DNA of 64,000 nt from Pseudaminobacter soli (ex Zhang et al. 2022) (GTDB lineage: Bacteria > Pseudomonadota > Alphaproteobacteria > Rhizobiales > Rhizobiaceae), in assembly GCF_014595955.1 (NCBI RefSeq), contig NZ_JABVCF010000007.1, positions 275,153-339,152 of the forward strand. Reading direction: 5' to 3'. The notes beneath the pieces are model-generated. The model did no database searches, was not told the origin of the DNA, and saw nothing but the letters and a program-made list of their open reading frames with translations. This document shows, piece after piece, positions 54,018-62,856 of this stretch. How positions within the stretch are numbered: the first letter of the stretch is position 1; each line of letters opens with the position of its first letter. A program made the position numbers and the translations under genes.

Positions 54018-55037
54018 CTATTGCGGCAGCGTCGAAACCTCCTCGTCCCACTTCTTCAGGAGGCGCTTGCGCTCGTCGCTCGAGCCGTACTTCTCGAAGT
54101 CGTAGTCGATCAATTTGATCGTCGAGAGATCGGGAGTGAGTCCCGAGACCGCCGCGTTCTTGTTAGAAGGCAACTGGAAGGATTTTGCGTCCTTCGCCTT
54201 GGATTGCATCTCGGCGGTGAGTGCCCAGTCGTAGAATTGCCTGGCCGCCTCGGGGTTGCGGGCGCCCTTGATCAGCGACATCGAGCCGATCTCGAAGCCC
54301 GTGCCTTCGCATGGGCAAATCGTGACGATCGGAAAACCCGCGGCACTCTGCGCCACGGCGTCGTGCATGAAGACGATGCCGATCGTGGTCTCGCCGAGCC
54401 CTGCCGCCTTGATCGGCGCCGATCCCGACTTGGTGTACTGGTTGATGTTTTTGTGCAGGGCCTTCAGGTATTCGAATCCCTTGTCCTCCCCCATCAGTTG
54501 CACCATGGTGGCCAGCATGGTGTAGGCTGTACCCGAGGAATTCGGGTTGGCCATCTGGATGTGGCCCTTGTATTCCGGTTTCGTGAGGTCCGCCCAGCAC
54601 TTCGGCTCGGGAAGGCTGTTCTGAGCGAGAAGGTCCTTGTTGTAGCCGAAGCCCAGGGCCCCCGAATAGACGCCGATCGTCTTGTTGTCGGCCGCTGCGG
54701 CCTGCTTGATTGCCCAGTCCTGCAACTCGCCGCGGTTGGGGGATTCGTACGCCTCGGTAAGGTCCTCCTCCGCCGCCTGCAGATGCGGATCGCCGGTGCC
54801 TCCCCACCAGACATCTCCCTTGGGATTGCTGGCTTCTGCCCGCACTTGAGCATAGGTCTCGCCAGAGCTCTTGCGAGTCATGTCCACGGTAATGCCGGTC
54901 TTCGCCTCGAAATCCGTCTTGATCTGCTGGCACCATGCCTCTTCTGCGGCGCAGTAGAGAGTAAGATTATCCGCAGCGGCGGTCCCGAAAGAGGCGAGCG
55001 CGAGCGCAGAGCCGGCAAAAAAACCACGAAGCGTCAT
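54018..55037 (-). CDS. ABC transporter periplasmic substrate-binding protein (iron/phosphonate type)
   Basis: 339-residue binding protein. The signal peptide covers about 1-22 (ending SFGTAAA). NLTLYCAAEEAWCQQIKTDF (about 24-43) and VRAEASNPKGDVWWGGTGDP (about 63-82) match the Fe(III) or 2-aminoethylphosphonate group. Iron-binding members need a tyrosine pair late in the protein; none stands out as YY, so an iron ligand is not certain. GGGAGGG precedes the ATG at 55037. A four-cysteine content could form disulfides. Confidence 0.87.
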   Translation of the reverse strand: MTLRGFFAGSALALASFGTAAADNLTLYCAAEEAWCQQIKTDFEAKTGITVDMTRKSSGETYAQVRAEASNPKGDVWWGGTGDPHLQAAEEDLTEAYESPNRGELQDWAIKQAAAADNKTIGVYSGALGFGYNKDLLAQNSLPEPKCWADLTKPEYKGHIQMANPNSSGTAYTMLATMVQLMGEDKGFEYLKALHKNINQYTKSGSAPIKAAGLGETTIGIVFMHDAVAQSAAGFPIVTICPCEGTGFEIGSMSLIKGARNPEAARQFYDWALTAEMQSKAKDAKSFQLPSNKNAAVSGLTPDLSTIKLIDYDFEKYGSSDERKRLLKKWDEEVSTLPQ

Positions 55038-55272
55038 TCTTCTCCCTCCCATTTAGTTGGCTAATCTATCAATGCGGCTCCGAGGAGCAAGCGTTGTGTT
55101 AAGCATCTCTGACATAGCGGCGACTTAGCGGAGAATTTGCGGAACCTCTGCGCTCTACCGGGCAATCGCCGAGCTTCTGGAACAACTCCGATGGGATACT
55201 GTTCACTGTCTGCGAGACGCTCCCATGGGAGCCACAGGTCAGTGACATGCGACACCCATTGTACGCTCCTGA
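55038..55272. other. Divergent intergenic region ahead of the ABC operon and the RNase Z-like gene
   Basis: 235 bases. No clear iron-box or Pho box. A weak pair of CTGTCAT-like half-sites (55231-55248, 9 of 14 matches on the minus strand) is below what I would call a Pho box. Promoters for both divergent genes must lie here but cannot be named. Confidence 0.5.
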
Positions 55273-56259
55273 ATGACGCAGTTGATCCAACCGCGCCTGA
55301 CAAACGAGGCGTTCTCCGATCCCGGGTTGCTCCTGGATTTCCGGTTTGGCCGCAGGGCAATCCTGTTCGACCTGGGCGACCTTTCTGCGCTGTCACCGCG
55401 CGAGATCCTGCGCGTGTCGCACGTTTTCGTCTCTCACATGCACATGGATCACTTCGTCGGGTTCGACACTCTGCTGAGGCTGTCGCTCTATCGTGACAAG
55501 CGCCTCCATCTCGTCGGACCGCCGGGGCTTGTCGATGCAGTCGAGGCGAAGCTTCGGGCCTATACGTGGAACCTCCTGGACGAGCGGTCGCAAGATTTCG
55601 GGCTCGTGGCATCGGACTGGACAGAGGAGGGTTTTACGGCCGCAGCCGTCTTCCGGGCCCGAGCCGCGTTTAGGCGCGAGAACAGGAAGGTGCCGGGCGG
55701 GCTGCTGCCGCTCGAGGAGCCGGAATTCTCGATCGAGGCGATGACGCTCGATCACGGCATACCCAGCCTGGCCTTCGCGTTTCAGGAGAGACTGCGCGTC
55801 AATGTACACAAGGTGCGCCTGGATGAACTCGGCCTGCCTGTCGGGCCCTGGCTGACCGTGGCGAAGCGAGCAGCCCGGACGGGTGCCGATCTCGACCTCG
55901 AGTTCACTCCGATGCCCGACCGGCGCATATCGCTCCGTACATTGCTGCGTGAAAATGCACTGACCTGTGCACCTGGACAGCGCATCGTCTACGCCACCGA
56001 TCTTGCCTTCACTCCAAAGAACGTGGCGCGGCTCTGCGCGCTGGCTCAAGGAGTTGATCACCTGTTCATCGAAGGCGGTTTCCTGGACGAGGACCGGGAG
56101 CTTGCTGCGTCGAAGAAGCATCTGACGGCGGCGCAGGCAGGCGAGATCGCACGGATCGCGGCTGTCTCCGCTGCACACCAGATGCACCTTTCACCGCGCT
56201 ACAGCGACCGTGAGGACGACCTGCGGACCGAGTTCGAAAGAAGCTTCCGGCCTCCATGA
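55273..56259 (+). CDS. RNase Z-like metallo-beta-lactamase-fold hydrolase
   Basis: 328-residue MBL-fold protein. The metal motif HxHxDH is present as VSHMHMDHFVGFDTLLR (about 54-70). Late ligands follow the RNase Z order: RIVYATDLAFTPKNVARLCA (about 238-257), HLTAAQAGEIARIAAVSAAH (about 280-299) and LSPRYSD. The insertion before them (about 95-200) lacks an obvious RNase Z exosite. tRNA 3-prime processing is possible, but this stand-alone form may act on other phosphodiesters. Ends 7 bases from the convergent S10 peptidase stop. Confidence 0.8.
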   Translation: MTQLIQPRLTNEAFSDPGLLLDFRFGRRAILFDLGDLSALSPREILRVSHVFVSHMHMDHFVGFDTLLRLSLYRDKRLHLVGPPGLVDAVEAKLRAYTWNLLDERSQDFGLVASDWTEEGFTAAAVFRARAAFRRENRKVPGGLLPLEEPEFSIEAMTLDHGIPSLAFAFQERLRVNVHKVRLDELGLPVGPWLTVAKRAARTGADLDLEFTPMPDRRISLRTLLRENALTCAPGQRIVYATDLAFTPKNVARLCALAQGVDHLFIEGGFLDEDRELAASKKHLTAAQAGEIARIAAVSAAHQMHLSPRYSDREDDLRTEFERSFRPP

Positions 56260-56266
56260 GATGCAG

Positions 56267-57775
56267 CTATCCAGTCCTGCGATAGATCTCGGATGCCACC
56301 TGTTTCAGCGCGGCCCTGCCGTCATTGCGAAAATACATCATGTGTCCGCCTGGCAGCACTTCGGCGCGGATCGGTTTCACGCCTTTGAGGGTCGGCAACT
56401 GGTTCACCAGATAGCGGGTCGCCAGGTAGGGCGTAATCAGATCCGTGTACCCATTGACGATCACCACGGCGAGCGAAGGGTTGAGGGCGCGCGCACGCTG
56501 GAGGTCGTTCATCACCCCGGCATATCCTTGGCGTGACGAGCCGTAGTTCCAGTGTCGGCTGGCGTCCCGATTCAGCAGGCGATAGCTGAGATCGGTTCGG
56601 AAGTTCAACTCGCTGCTGACGTAATGGACAAAGGCGGCGGTCAGCGCCGGGACGCTGCGGTCGAACACCGGATCGACGCCCGCCCCCCGCATGCTGCCCG
56701 GCGAAAGGTCCGGCCCTTCCACCGATCCGTCATAGAGACTGAGTGCAAGACCACGCGCGCGGGCGAACTCCCTTGCGAAAAGCGCCGTTGGGATGCGGGC
56801 GAAGTTGCGCTCGACGAGGTCGGCAGGCAGCCCAGTGATCTCGGCGACGCGACTGCTCGCCTGGCTTCCGCCGCTCTCCAGCCCGCTCGCCAGCGCGACC
56901 AGATAGTCGCCAGTCGCATAGCGCTCGACATCCGCGAGGTGTTGCTCCAGTTGTCGCCCGGTCACGCCCTCGCTGATCAGACGAACGGCTGCCATCGAAG
57001 GCAGTTCTATGGCCCAGTGCAGCAAATCAAACTCGTCCGGCTGCACCAGCATGAATTCAAGTGCCGGCGAAATCAGCACGATACCGCTTGGCGTAATCCC
57101 GACATCCTCCTGCAGCGTCCGCGCCAGTAACGCCACGCGAAACCCGCCATAGCTCTCGCCGGCAAGGAAGATGGGCGACGCGGTCCGACCCGTCTGCGCG
57201 AGATAGAGCCTGATGAAGCTCCCCAGCGATGCGGCGTCCTCATTGACGCCCCAGAAGTCCTCTTCCTTGTGTCCCGGCGCCGCGCGGCTGTAGCCGGTGC
57301 CGACCGGGTCGACGAAGACCAGGTCGGTCATGTCGAGCCAACTGTCCGGATTGTCGATCAGCTTCTGCGGCGGCGGGAGAAACATGCCGTCTTCGCCTGA
57401 GGCAAGGATGCGGGGGCCAAGGCCACCGAGATGCAGATAGGCGGATGCGGCTCCGGGACCGCCATTGAATACAAAGGTCACTGGCCGCTTCGGGGGTTCG
57501 ACCGTCCCGCCATGCGGCCGAGCGGTGTAGGATACATAGAAGATGTTCGCCGTGACGCTGCCGTCGCCCGAGAGCAGTGGGAGCATCCCTGCCTTCGCCT
57601 CATAGGCGAGCACTTTCCCGCCCACCGTCACGGAATGCATGGTCGATTGCGGCTCGGGTATGAGCGAAATCGCCCCGCGGGAAGGCGTCGGTTTCCCTTC
57701 GTCCTGTGCGTATCCGATGGAGGCGCCCGCCATCAGGGAAAGGACAAGGACGATCGTCTTCAGCATGGCTCGCAT
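56267..57775 (-). CDS. Exported serine carboxypeptidase-like protein (peptidase S10)
   Basis: 502-residue secreted alpha/beta hydrolase. The signal peptide is about 1-24 (SLMAGASIGYAQ). The oxyanion/nucleophile segment FLAGESYGGFRVALLAR has Ser in GESYGG (about 186); the acid lies in VVIVNGYTDLITPY and the histidine in VLPGGHMMYF. FVFNGGPGAASAYLHLGGLG (about 101-120) is typical of bacterial S10 members. ATG at 57775 with GGAGGAG; other ATGs in frame at 57802 and 57766. Role in the periplasm unknown. Confidence 0.87.
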   Translation of the reverse strand: MRAMLKTIVLVLSLMAGASIGYAQDEGKPTPSRGAISLIPEPQSTMHSVTVGGKVLAYEAKAGMLPLLSGDGSVTANIFYVSYTARPHGGTVEPPKRPVTFVFNGGPGAASAYLHLGGLGPRILASGEDGMFLPPPQKLIDNPDSWLDMTDLVFVDPVGTGYSRAAPGHKEEDFWGVNEDAASLGSFIRLYLAQTGRTASPIFLAGESYGGFRVALLARTLQEDVGITPSGIVLISPALEFMLVQPDEFDLLHWAIELPSMAAVRLISEGVTGRQLEQHLADVERYATGDYLVALASGLESGGSQASSRVAEITGLPADLVERNFARIPTALFAREFARARGLALSLYDGSVEGPDLSPGSMRGAGVDPVFDRSVPALTAAFVHYVSSELNFRTDLSYRLLNRDASRHWNYGSSRQGYAGVMNDLQRARALNPSLAVVIVNGYTDLITPYLATRYLVNQLPTLKGVKPIRAEVLPGGHMMYFRNDGRAALKQVASEIYRRTG

Positions 57776-57870
57776 GGCTCCTCCGATCGAATGCCGAGCC
57801 AAACTACCACGGCGGCCCCGGCGCCCAAGTCAACGAGCCGTGACGCCGAGCGCGACCCGCGGCCCAGTCG

Positions 57871-58644
57871 CTAGATGCCGCTGCCTTCTTGCTCGCGTGG
57901 TTTATGGGTCAGCGTCGCAATGAAACGCTGGGTGCGCTGACGCTGCGGGTTGGTGAAGATATGCCGGGCCGGGCCCTGCTCCACCACCACGCCGGCGTCG
58001 AGGAAGATCGCCTCCTGCGCTATGGTCGAGGCTAGGCGCAGATCGTGGGTGGCGATCACCATCGTCGTCCCTTCCCGCGCGAGTTGCGCGAGCACTTCCA
58101 CCACTTCGCCCGCAAGCTCGGGGTCGAGCGCCGAGGTCGGCTCGTCGCAAAGCAGGACTTTCGGCGACGGGGCCAGGGCCCGGGCGATGGCCACACGCTG
58201 CTGCTGGCCGCCAGATAGCGTGGAAGGCCAGGCATCGGCCTTGTGGGCCAGGCCAACCTTGTCGAGCAATTCCCGCGCGCGCTGCTGCGCTTTCTCCCGC
58301 GGCCATTTCAGGACCGTCGTCAGCGCCTCCGACACATTGTCGATCGCGGTGCGATGGGGAAAGAGCTGGAAGTTCTGGAACACCATGCCCGTCTGCCGGC
58401 GCAGTTTCTGGATGGAGGCCCATCGCACCTTGACCCCGGGACGGAAATCGATCGCCTCGTCGCCGATCCGAACGCGCCCGGAGGTGGGAATCTCCAGAAG
58501 GTTGATGCATCGCAGAAGGGTCGACTTGCCACCGCCCGACGGGCCGATCAGCGCCGTGACGCTGCCCTCGGCGAAGCTGACGCTGACGTCGTGCAAGACC
58601 GTATGGTCGCCGAACTTCTTTTCGATGTGCGACAGCTCGATCAA
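57871..58644 (-). CDS. Polar amino acid ABC transporter ATP-binding protein
   Basis: 257-residue ATPase. Walker A GPSGGGKSTLLRCINLLE (about 33-50), VFQNFQLFPHRTAIDNVSEA (about 87-106), signature [15 protein letters not shown], Walker B VLLCDEPTSALDPELAGEVV (about 164-183). The short C-terminus and FQLFPH loop mark the HisP/GlnQ group. Overlaps the permease stop (ATGA). Confidence 0.92.
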   Translation of the reverse strand: MIELSHIEKKFGDHTVLHDVSVSFAEGSVTALIGPSGGGKSTLLRCINLLEIPTSGRVRIGDEAIDFRPGVKVRWASIQKLRRQTGMVFQNFQLFPHRTAIDNVSEALTTVLKWPREKAQQRARELLDKVGLAHKADAWPSTLSGGQQQRVAIARALAPSPKVLLCDEPTSALDPELAGEVVEVLAQLAREGTTMVIATHDLRLASTIAQEAIFLDAGVVVEQGPARHIFTNPQRQRTQRFIATLTHKPREQEGSGI

Positions 58645-59321
58645 GAGCGCGCCTCCATGAAGCCGCCATAGCGGCCGAGCCGCATCTCGAGACGCGCCTG
58701 CAGGGCCGACAGCACCGAACTGATGGCAAGATAGATGAGCGCGGCCTCGACATAGAGGATCAGCGGCTCATAGGTCGTGGCGACGATTCGCTGGGCCGTC
58801 TGGAACAGTTCGGGGACAGTGATCGCCGCAGCCAGCGACGTGTCCTTGACCAGGGAGATGAAGGTATTCGACAGCGGCGGCACCGCAACGCGGGTGGCCT
58901 GCGGCAGGATGGTGCGGCGCATGGTCTGGCCCCAGGACATGCCGATGGAGAAGGAGGCCTCCCACTGGCCCTTGGCAACCGACGAGATGGTCGCGCGTAT
59001 GATCTCGGACGTGTAGGCGCCGATATTGAGAGTAAAGCCGATGAGCGCAGCGGGGAATGCATCGAGCAGGATGCCTACCGAAGGCAGGCCGTAGAAGATG
59101 AGGAAGAGCTGGACGAGCAGCGGCGTGCCACGGATAATCCAGACATAGAAGCGGACCAGAGCCGCCAGCGGCGGCGGGCCGAACAGGCGGATGAGCGCCG
59201 ACAGCAGTCCAAGGCTGAGGCCGAGCGCGAAGGACAGCAGCGTCAGCGGAACGGTGAAAACGAGCCCGGCCCACAGGAGCGGGCCGAGCGAATCGAGCAT
59301 CAATTGCAGCCAATGCGGCAC
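58641..59321 (-). CDS. Polar amino acid ABC transporter permease
   Basis: 226-residue membrane subunit with about five helices. YVWIIRGTPLLVQLFLIFYG (about 54-73) is the HisMQ-type loop, and the ATPase dock WEASFSIGMSWGQTMRRTIL (about 119-138) corresponds to the EAA motif. Middle gene of a binding protein, permease, ATPase operon. Confidence 0.92.
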   Translation of the reverse strand: MPHWLQLMLDSLGPLLWAGLVFTVPLTLLSFALGLSLGLLSALIRLFGPPPLAALVRFYVWIIRGTPLLVQLFLIFYGLPSVGILLDAFPAALIGFTLNIGAYTSEIIRATISSVAKGQWEASFSIGMSWGQTMRRTILPQATRVAVPPLSNTFISLVKDTSLAAAITVPELFQTAQRIVATTYEPLILYVEAALIYLAISSVLSALQARLEMRLGRYGGFMEARS

Positions 59322-59401
59322 CGGAGATCCCCGCCGAACAGTATTTCTCTAACGAGCCTGTGCCGTGAAGCGAGCGGCGCAGGCCGAGAGTTCTATGTGC
59401 A

Positions 59402-60175
59402 TCACTGCGAGACGTCCTGGCCGAAGTACTTCTCGGCTATCTTCTGGTAGGTGCCGTCGGCCTTCATCTCCTTGAGCGCATCATTGATCGCGGCGACGAG
59501 TTCGGGATCGCCTTTGCGGACGATGATGCCGGAGTAGGAAGCGTCGTCTTCTGTCGCGGCGATCTTCACGGGAGCGGCAGGCTGCTTCTTCTTGAAATCG
59601 AGGAAAGACAGGCTGTCGTTGATCGTGGCGTCGGCACGGCGCTGGACAACGAGGGCTATGGATTGATCGAAGCCTTCAGTTCCGACCAATTGCGCGCCCG
59701 CCTGCTCTGCCATCCTGGCATAGTTGCTTGTCAGCGATTGCGCCGACTTCTTGCCGGAGAGGTCCGGGAAACTCTTGATCTCGGTATTGTCCTCGCGCAC
59801 GATCAGCGCTGCCTTCGAGGCGATATAGGGTTCGGAAAAATCGAACTTCGCCTTGCGCTCCTCGGTGAGGCCGACCTGATTGATCACCGCGTCATAGCGC
59901 TGGACATCGAGGCCTGCGATGAGACCGTCCCACTTGCCCTCGACGAATTCGGGCTTCACGCCGAGCCGCTTCGCGACTTCCTCGCCGATCTCCACGTCGA
60001 AGCCGACCAGCTTGCCGGTCTCGTCATGGTAGGTGAAGGGCGCATAGGTGCCCTCGGTTCCGATCTTGAAAACACCAGCGGACTTGATGGCGTCGAGATT
60101 TGCGCCGGCGTGTCCGGGCAGAATGGCGAGCGCCTGAATGGCACTGGCGGCAGCGAGCAATTTGAGCCAGTTCAT
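59402..60175 (-). CDS. Amino acid ABC transporter substrate-binding protein (cystine-binding type)
   Basis: 257-residue periplasmic binding protein, family 3 (PBPb fold). Signal peptide about 1-24. IGTEGTYAPFTYHDETGKLV (about 37-56) and LIAGLDVQRYDAVINQVGLT (about 84-103) are diagnostic; the layout resembles cystine or general polar amino acid binders (FliY/TcyA). Start MNWLKLL at 60175; the frame is open for 74 codons further without likeness. Confidence 0.9.
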   Translation of the reverse strand: MNWLKLLAAASAIQALAILPGHAGANLDAIKSAGVFKIGTEGTYAPFTYHDETGKLVGFDVEIGEEVAKRLGVKPEFVEGKWDGLIAGLDVQRYDAVINQVGLTEERKAKFDFSEPYIASKAALIVREDNTEIKSFPDLSGKKSAQSLTSNYARMAEQAGAQLVGTEGFDQSIALVVQRRADATINDSLSFLDFKKKQPAAPVKIAATEDDASYSGIIVRKGDPELVAAINDALKEMKADGTYQKIAEKYFGQDVSQ

Positions 60176-60623
60176 GTTCGTTTCCCGTTGTTCCCGCATC
60201 CCAGAGTGGATGCCTATGCAATCTAGGCCAGCGACTTTCATCAACAAGGCGCGGTGAACCGAGGAAAATGGCAGGAACCGCAATGCATTTCCAAACTGGA
60301 TGGCTATTGTAGAATGGAGTCGTGAACTGCCTCCTGAGTCGGCCAGGTGGAAGAAAAACTTCAGGTCGTGGAGTAGAATCGGACGGTCGCGCATCAAAAC
60401 TTTGACCGTTGGATTACGCGGTCAGCACGCGTGATGCTGATGCCAGGGCTTCCTCTGACGTCAGGCGCCGGTCCGGACCTCAGAATAAGGATCGAAAGCG
60501 CTGTAATGGAACGCAAGTTGACGACGGCCATTTTGTTCGAACTTGCAAGTTGTGCGATGGTCCTGCACCTTACGGCATGGAATTTGGCGACCGCCGTCTA
60601 AATAATAGGGGAAGGAGCTAGCG
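60176..60623. other. Gene-free region between the amino acid ABC operon and an exported protein gene
   Basis: 448 bases without a supportable gene; small open frames here have no family features. It contains two palindromes, CTGACGTCAG at 60455-60464 and AACTTGCAAGTT at 60540-60551, and a TTGACG that could be a -35 at 60518-60523. AAGGAG lies ahead of the 60624 start. Confidence 0.5.
60540..60551. promoter_or_regulatory. 12-base palindrome upstream of the exported protein gene
   Basis: AACTTGCAAGTT, a perfect palindrome, starts 16 bases after a TTGACG -35-like element and 73 bases before the next start codon. A dimeric repressor site is possible; no regulator gene adjoins. Confidence 0.3.
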
Positions 60624-61352
60624 ATGAGAAAAATCGTCCTTGCGGGAATGTTCGCACTCTCGGCGTCAACTTCGCTGGCACAGACCACCACGTCGCCACA
60701 GCCGGCTGCTCCCGCGGCTGAAGCGCCGGCCGCTCAGGCGGCCGCTTCGCAGCAAGGCGGCCCGGCCAATCTTTGTCAGGAACTCCTCGCCTTCATGAAG
60801 GCGCCCCCGCCAGAGCCGGCTGCACCGGCCGCTGCAGCGAAACCGGCCGCGCCGGCCCAGCAGCAGCCACCGCCGGCTCAGCAGTCGGGGTCAAACCAGC
60901 AGGGCTCGTCCGCCTTGGCTGGCACAACCCATGCTGGCGAAGGCGCGTCGGCGAAGCCGGACACCGCGGCGAATTCAGCACAGGCGGTTACCGGGCAGAA
61001 GGGCGTGGCGACCGATGCACCGGAGCCGGGCAAGGACAAGGCGGCCTCCGGGTCGGTGCAAAACGCGCCCCACAAGGAATCAAGGGCCGCTCCAGTGCCC
61101 CCCGCCGATGTGACCAGCACGCCCAAGGAATCCGTGCTGACCGTCGAAGCGGCCGAGCAACTCGCGGGCGGAAACGATATCGCGCAATGCCAAAAAGCGG
61201 CCCGTGAAATGAGAGTTGCCGGCGTCGCCATGCCGCCGCCGCTGATGGCATTGGCGGCGCTCGATCTGCAATATCAGCAGAAATCGGGCGCGCCGGCGCA
61301 GCCGTCCGGGGCAGCCGGCGGGCAGGGCGCGACGCCGCAGGCGCCGCAATAA
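60624..61352 (+). CDS. Exported alanine/proline-rich protein of unknown function
   Basis: 242-residue protein. Signal peptide about 1-19 (KIVLAGMFALSASTSLA). Most of the rest is alanine-, proline-, glutamine- and serine-rich (about 20-165), without repeats of fixed length. A more ordered C-terminal part, LTVEAAEQLAGGNDIAQCQK (about 171-190) and EMRVAGVAMPPPLMALAAL, and a single conserved-looking cysteine pair (LCQELL early, AQCQK late) suggest a folded core. I recognise no family. AAGGAG precedes the ATG. Confidence 0.72.
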   Translation: MRKIVLAGMFALSASTSLAQTTTSPQPAAPAAEAPAAQAAASQQGGPANLCQELLAFMKAPPPEPAAPAAAAKPAAPAQQQPPPAQQSGSNQQGSSALAGTTHAGEGASAKPDTAANSAQAVTGQKGVATDAPEPGKDKAASGSVQNAPHKESRAAPVPPADVTSTPKESVLTVEAAEQLAGGNDIAQCQKAAREMRVAGVAMPPPLMALAALDLQYQQKSGAPAQPSGAAGGQGATPQAPQ

Positions 61353-61415
61353 TAGCAACACTGGGCACGCTTGGCGGCGGCCCGTCTCGAATGGCAACAG
61401 AAAGGAGTAGGCGGG

Positions 61416-61625
61416 ATGCGCATGATCTTGACAGGAATTGTCGTTGCGATCGTGATCGCAGTCGGCGCCGGCTATGTTCTGCAGGCGCAGCAGGAGCCTT
61501 CCTGGCAGGTATTCAGCACCGAAAGCACGCGGGTGGGCGATCCGGGCCACAATCTGGTCGGCCAGAACTGGACCGGCGAGCCCCGTGGCAGTTCTACCGG
61601 AACGGGCGAGAAAAACGCTTCCTAG
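61416..61625 (+). CDS. Small membrane-anchored protein of unknown function
   Basis: 69 residues: one N-terminal hydrophobic helix (about 4-22, ILTGIVVAIVIAVGAGYVLQ) followed by a polar tail with PSWQVFSTESTRVGDPGHNL (about 28-47). Start at the ATG at 61416 after AGGCGGG; an open frame extends 15 codons upstream. No family recognised; it may be anchored in the inner membrane facing the periplasm. Same strand as the 60624 gene, 63 bases on. Confidence 0.68.
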   Translation: MRMILTGIVVAIVIAVGAGYVLQAQQEPSWQVFSTESTRVGDPGHNLVGQNWTGEPRGSSTGTGEKNAS

Positions 61626-61712
61626 CGGTGACCTGGCATAGCTCCAGACGTGATTGCGTCGTCCGCATTGGACGGCGGCAATGACGCCGTAACCACCTAC
61701 AGTTAAAAGCAA

Positions 61713-61741
61713 AAGCGCCCGGACCGATCGGCCGGGCGCTT
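61713..61741 (-). terminator. Rho-independent terminator of the formate dehydrogenase operon
   Basis: AAGCGCCCGG (61713-61722) and CCGGGCGCTT (61732-61741) make a perfect 10-base stem with a 9-base loop. Read on the minus strand it is followed by TTGCTTTT, giving a T-rich tail, so it ends transcription of the fdh genes. It lies between convergent genes and may also help the plus-strand transcript. Confidence 0.8.
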
Positions 61742-61763
61742 CGATTCCGTGGAGAGGCCGGAC

Positions 61764-62789
61764 CTACTCGGCCGGTGTGGGAGCCGTGTGCGGCGGCACT
61801 CCGCCTTTCGTCTTCGCCTGCTGCTCATCCACCCAGACGCTGTGGTGCTCCTTGGCCCAGTTCAGATCGACGGTGCCCGAGCCCATTGCCTCGTAGGCGC
61901 CTTCCATGCCAAGCGTGCCGATGTAGATGTGGGCGATCATGACCGCGATCAGCAGGACGCCCACGATCGCATGGATATACTGGGCCGTCTGCATGCCGTT
62001 GATGTCGGTGAAAGCGAACGGGAACAGCATGAAGATGCCTGAGGCCGACAGCGCGATTCCGCCCAGCACGACCGCCCAGAAGATGAGCTTCTGGCCGGTG
62101 TTGAAGCGCCCTGCCGGCGGGTGCGTCCTGTTCGACTTGTCGAACATTCCGCCGGCGGACTTCAGCCAGTTTGCGTCGTAGCGATCCGGGAAATTGTCCC
62201 AAACCCACAAAACCAGCATGACCAGCACGCCGAGCATGAACGCCCAGGCGACGAAGTCATGCGCATATTTCGCCCAGATCGACCAGGTCGAGAATGCCTC
62301 CGGTCCGATCAGCGGCATCAGCAGGCGCTTGCCGAAGACGAAGTTCAGGCCCGTGATGGCAAGGATGATGAAGGCCGTTGCGGTCGTCCAGTGCGCCAGA
62401 CGTTCCAGCGCGTTGAACCGAAGGATCCTGATGCCCGATTCACCCGCCAGTGTACGGATGCGACCCCGGAAGAGGTAGAAGAGCGCGAGCACGAGCAACA
62501 TGCCGATGATGGCGATGGCGCCGATCCACGGCAGCGCGCGCTCATGGAACCCTTGGTAGTCGCGGCCTTGCGGCTGCTGTAGTGTCGCGGCCTTGCGGTC
62601 CGGTATGGTGATGCGGCCCTGGACCTTGTTGAGTTCATCGAGGAGTTGCTGCTCGTTCACCGCTTGTGCGGTCGGGTTGCTTCCCGATGAGCCATTCTGC
62701 GCTACCGCAGGAACAACAAGCAGGCCGAAAGCCAGAATGAGCGCCGCGACAGCCGGCGAAATCAGTCGACCAAGGCTCCAGATCCGCAT
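61764..62789 (-). CDS. Formate dehydrogenase gamma subunit (cytochrome b)
   Basis: 341-residue membrane cytochrome b carrying electrons from the iron-sulfur subunit to quinone. An N-terminal signal-like helix (about 10-31) is followed by a periplasmic linker, then about four core helices. Heme-ligand histidines are found in ALERLAHWTTATAFIILAIT (about 129-148), KYAHDFVAWAFM and QYIHAIVGVLLIAVMIAHIY (about 268-287). The ATG at 62789 has GGACGGAG upstream; the longer frame adds 22 residues. Symbol left blank because fdhC, fdoI and fdsC-type names vary. Confidence 0.9.
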   Translation of the reverse strand: MRIWSLGRLISPAVAALILAFGLLVVPAVAQNGSSGSNPTAQAVNEQQLLDELNKVQGRITIPDRKAATLQQPQGRDYQGFHERALPWIGAIAIIGMLLVLALFYLFRGRIRTLAGESGIRILRFNALERLAHWTTATAFIILAITGLNFVFGKRLLMPLIGPEAFSTWSIWAKYAHDFVAWAFMLGVLVMLVLWVWDNFPDRYDANWLKSAGGMFDKSNRTHPPAGRFNTGQKLIFWAVVLGGIALSASGIFMLFPFAFTDINGMQTAQYIHAIVGVLLIAVMIAHIYIGTLGMEGAYEAMGSGTVDLNWAKEHHSVWVDEQQAKTKGGVPPHTAPTPAE

Positions 62790-62856
62790 TTGCTCCGTCC
62801 TCCTGCGCTTGTTTCGCTGTGGGAACCCAACCAGCGCCCGCTGCCTGATTGCCAAA

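Noticed and set aside
55231..55248. Pho box upstream of the second ABC operon
   Set aside because: Only 9 of 14 positions match and it is nearly 200 bases from the start codon, much weaker than the boxes at 13640 and 39228.
60409..60691. Small frames on both strands in the 60176-60623 gap
   Set aside because: TTG or GTG starts without ribosome sites, mixed composition and no family features.
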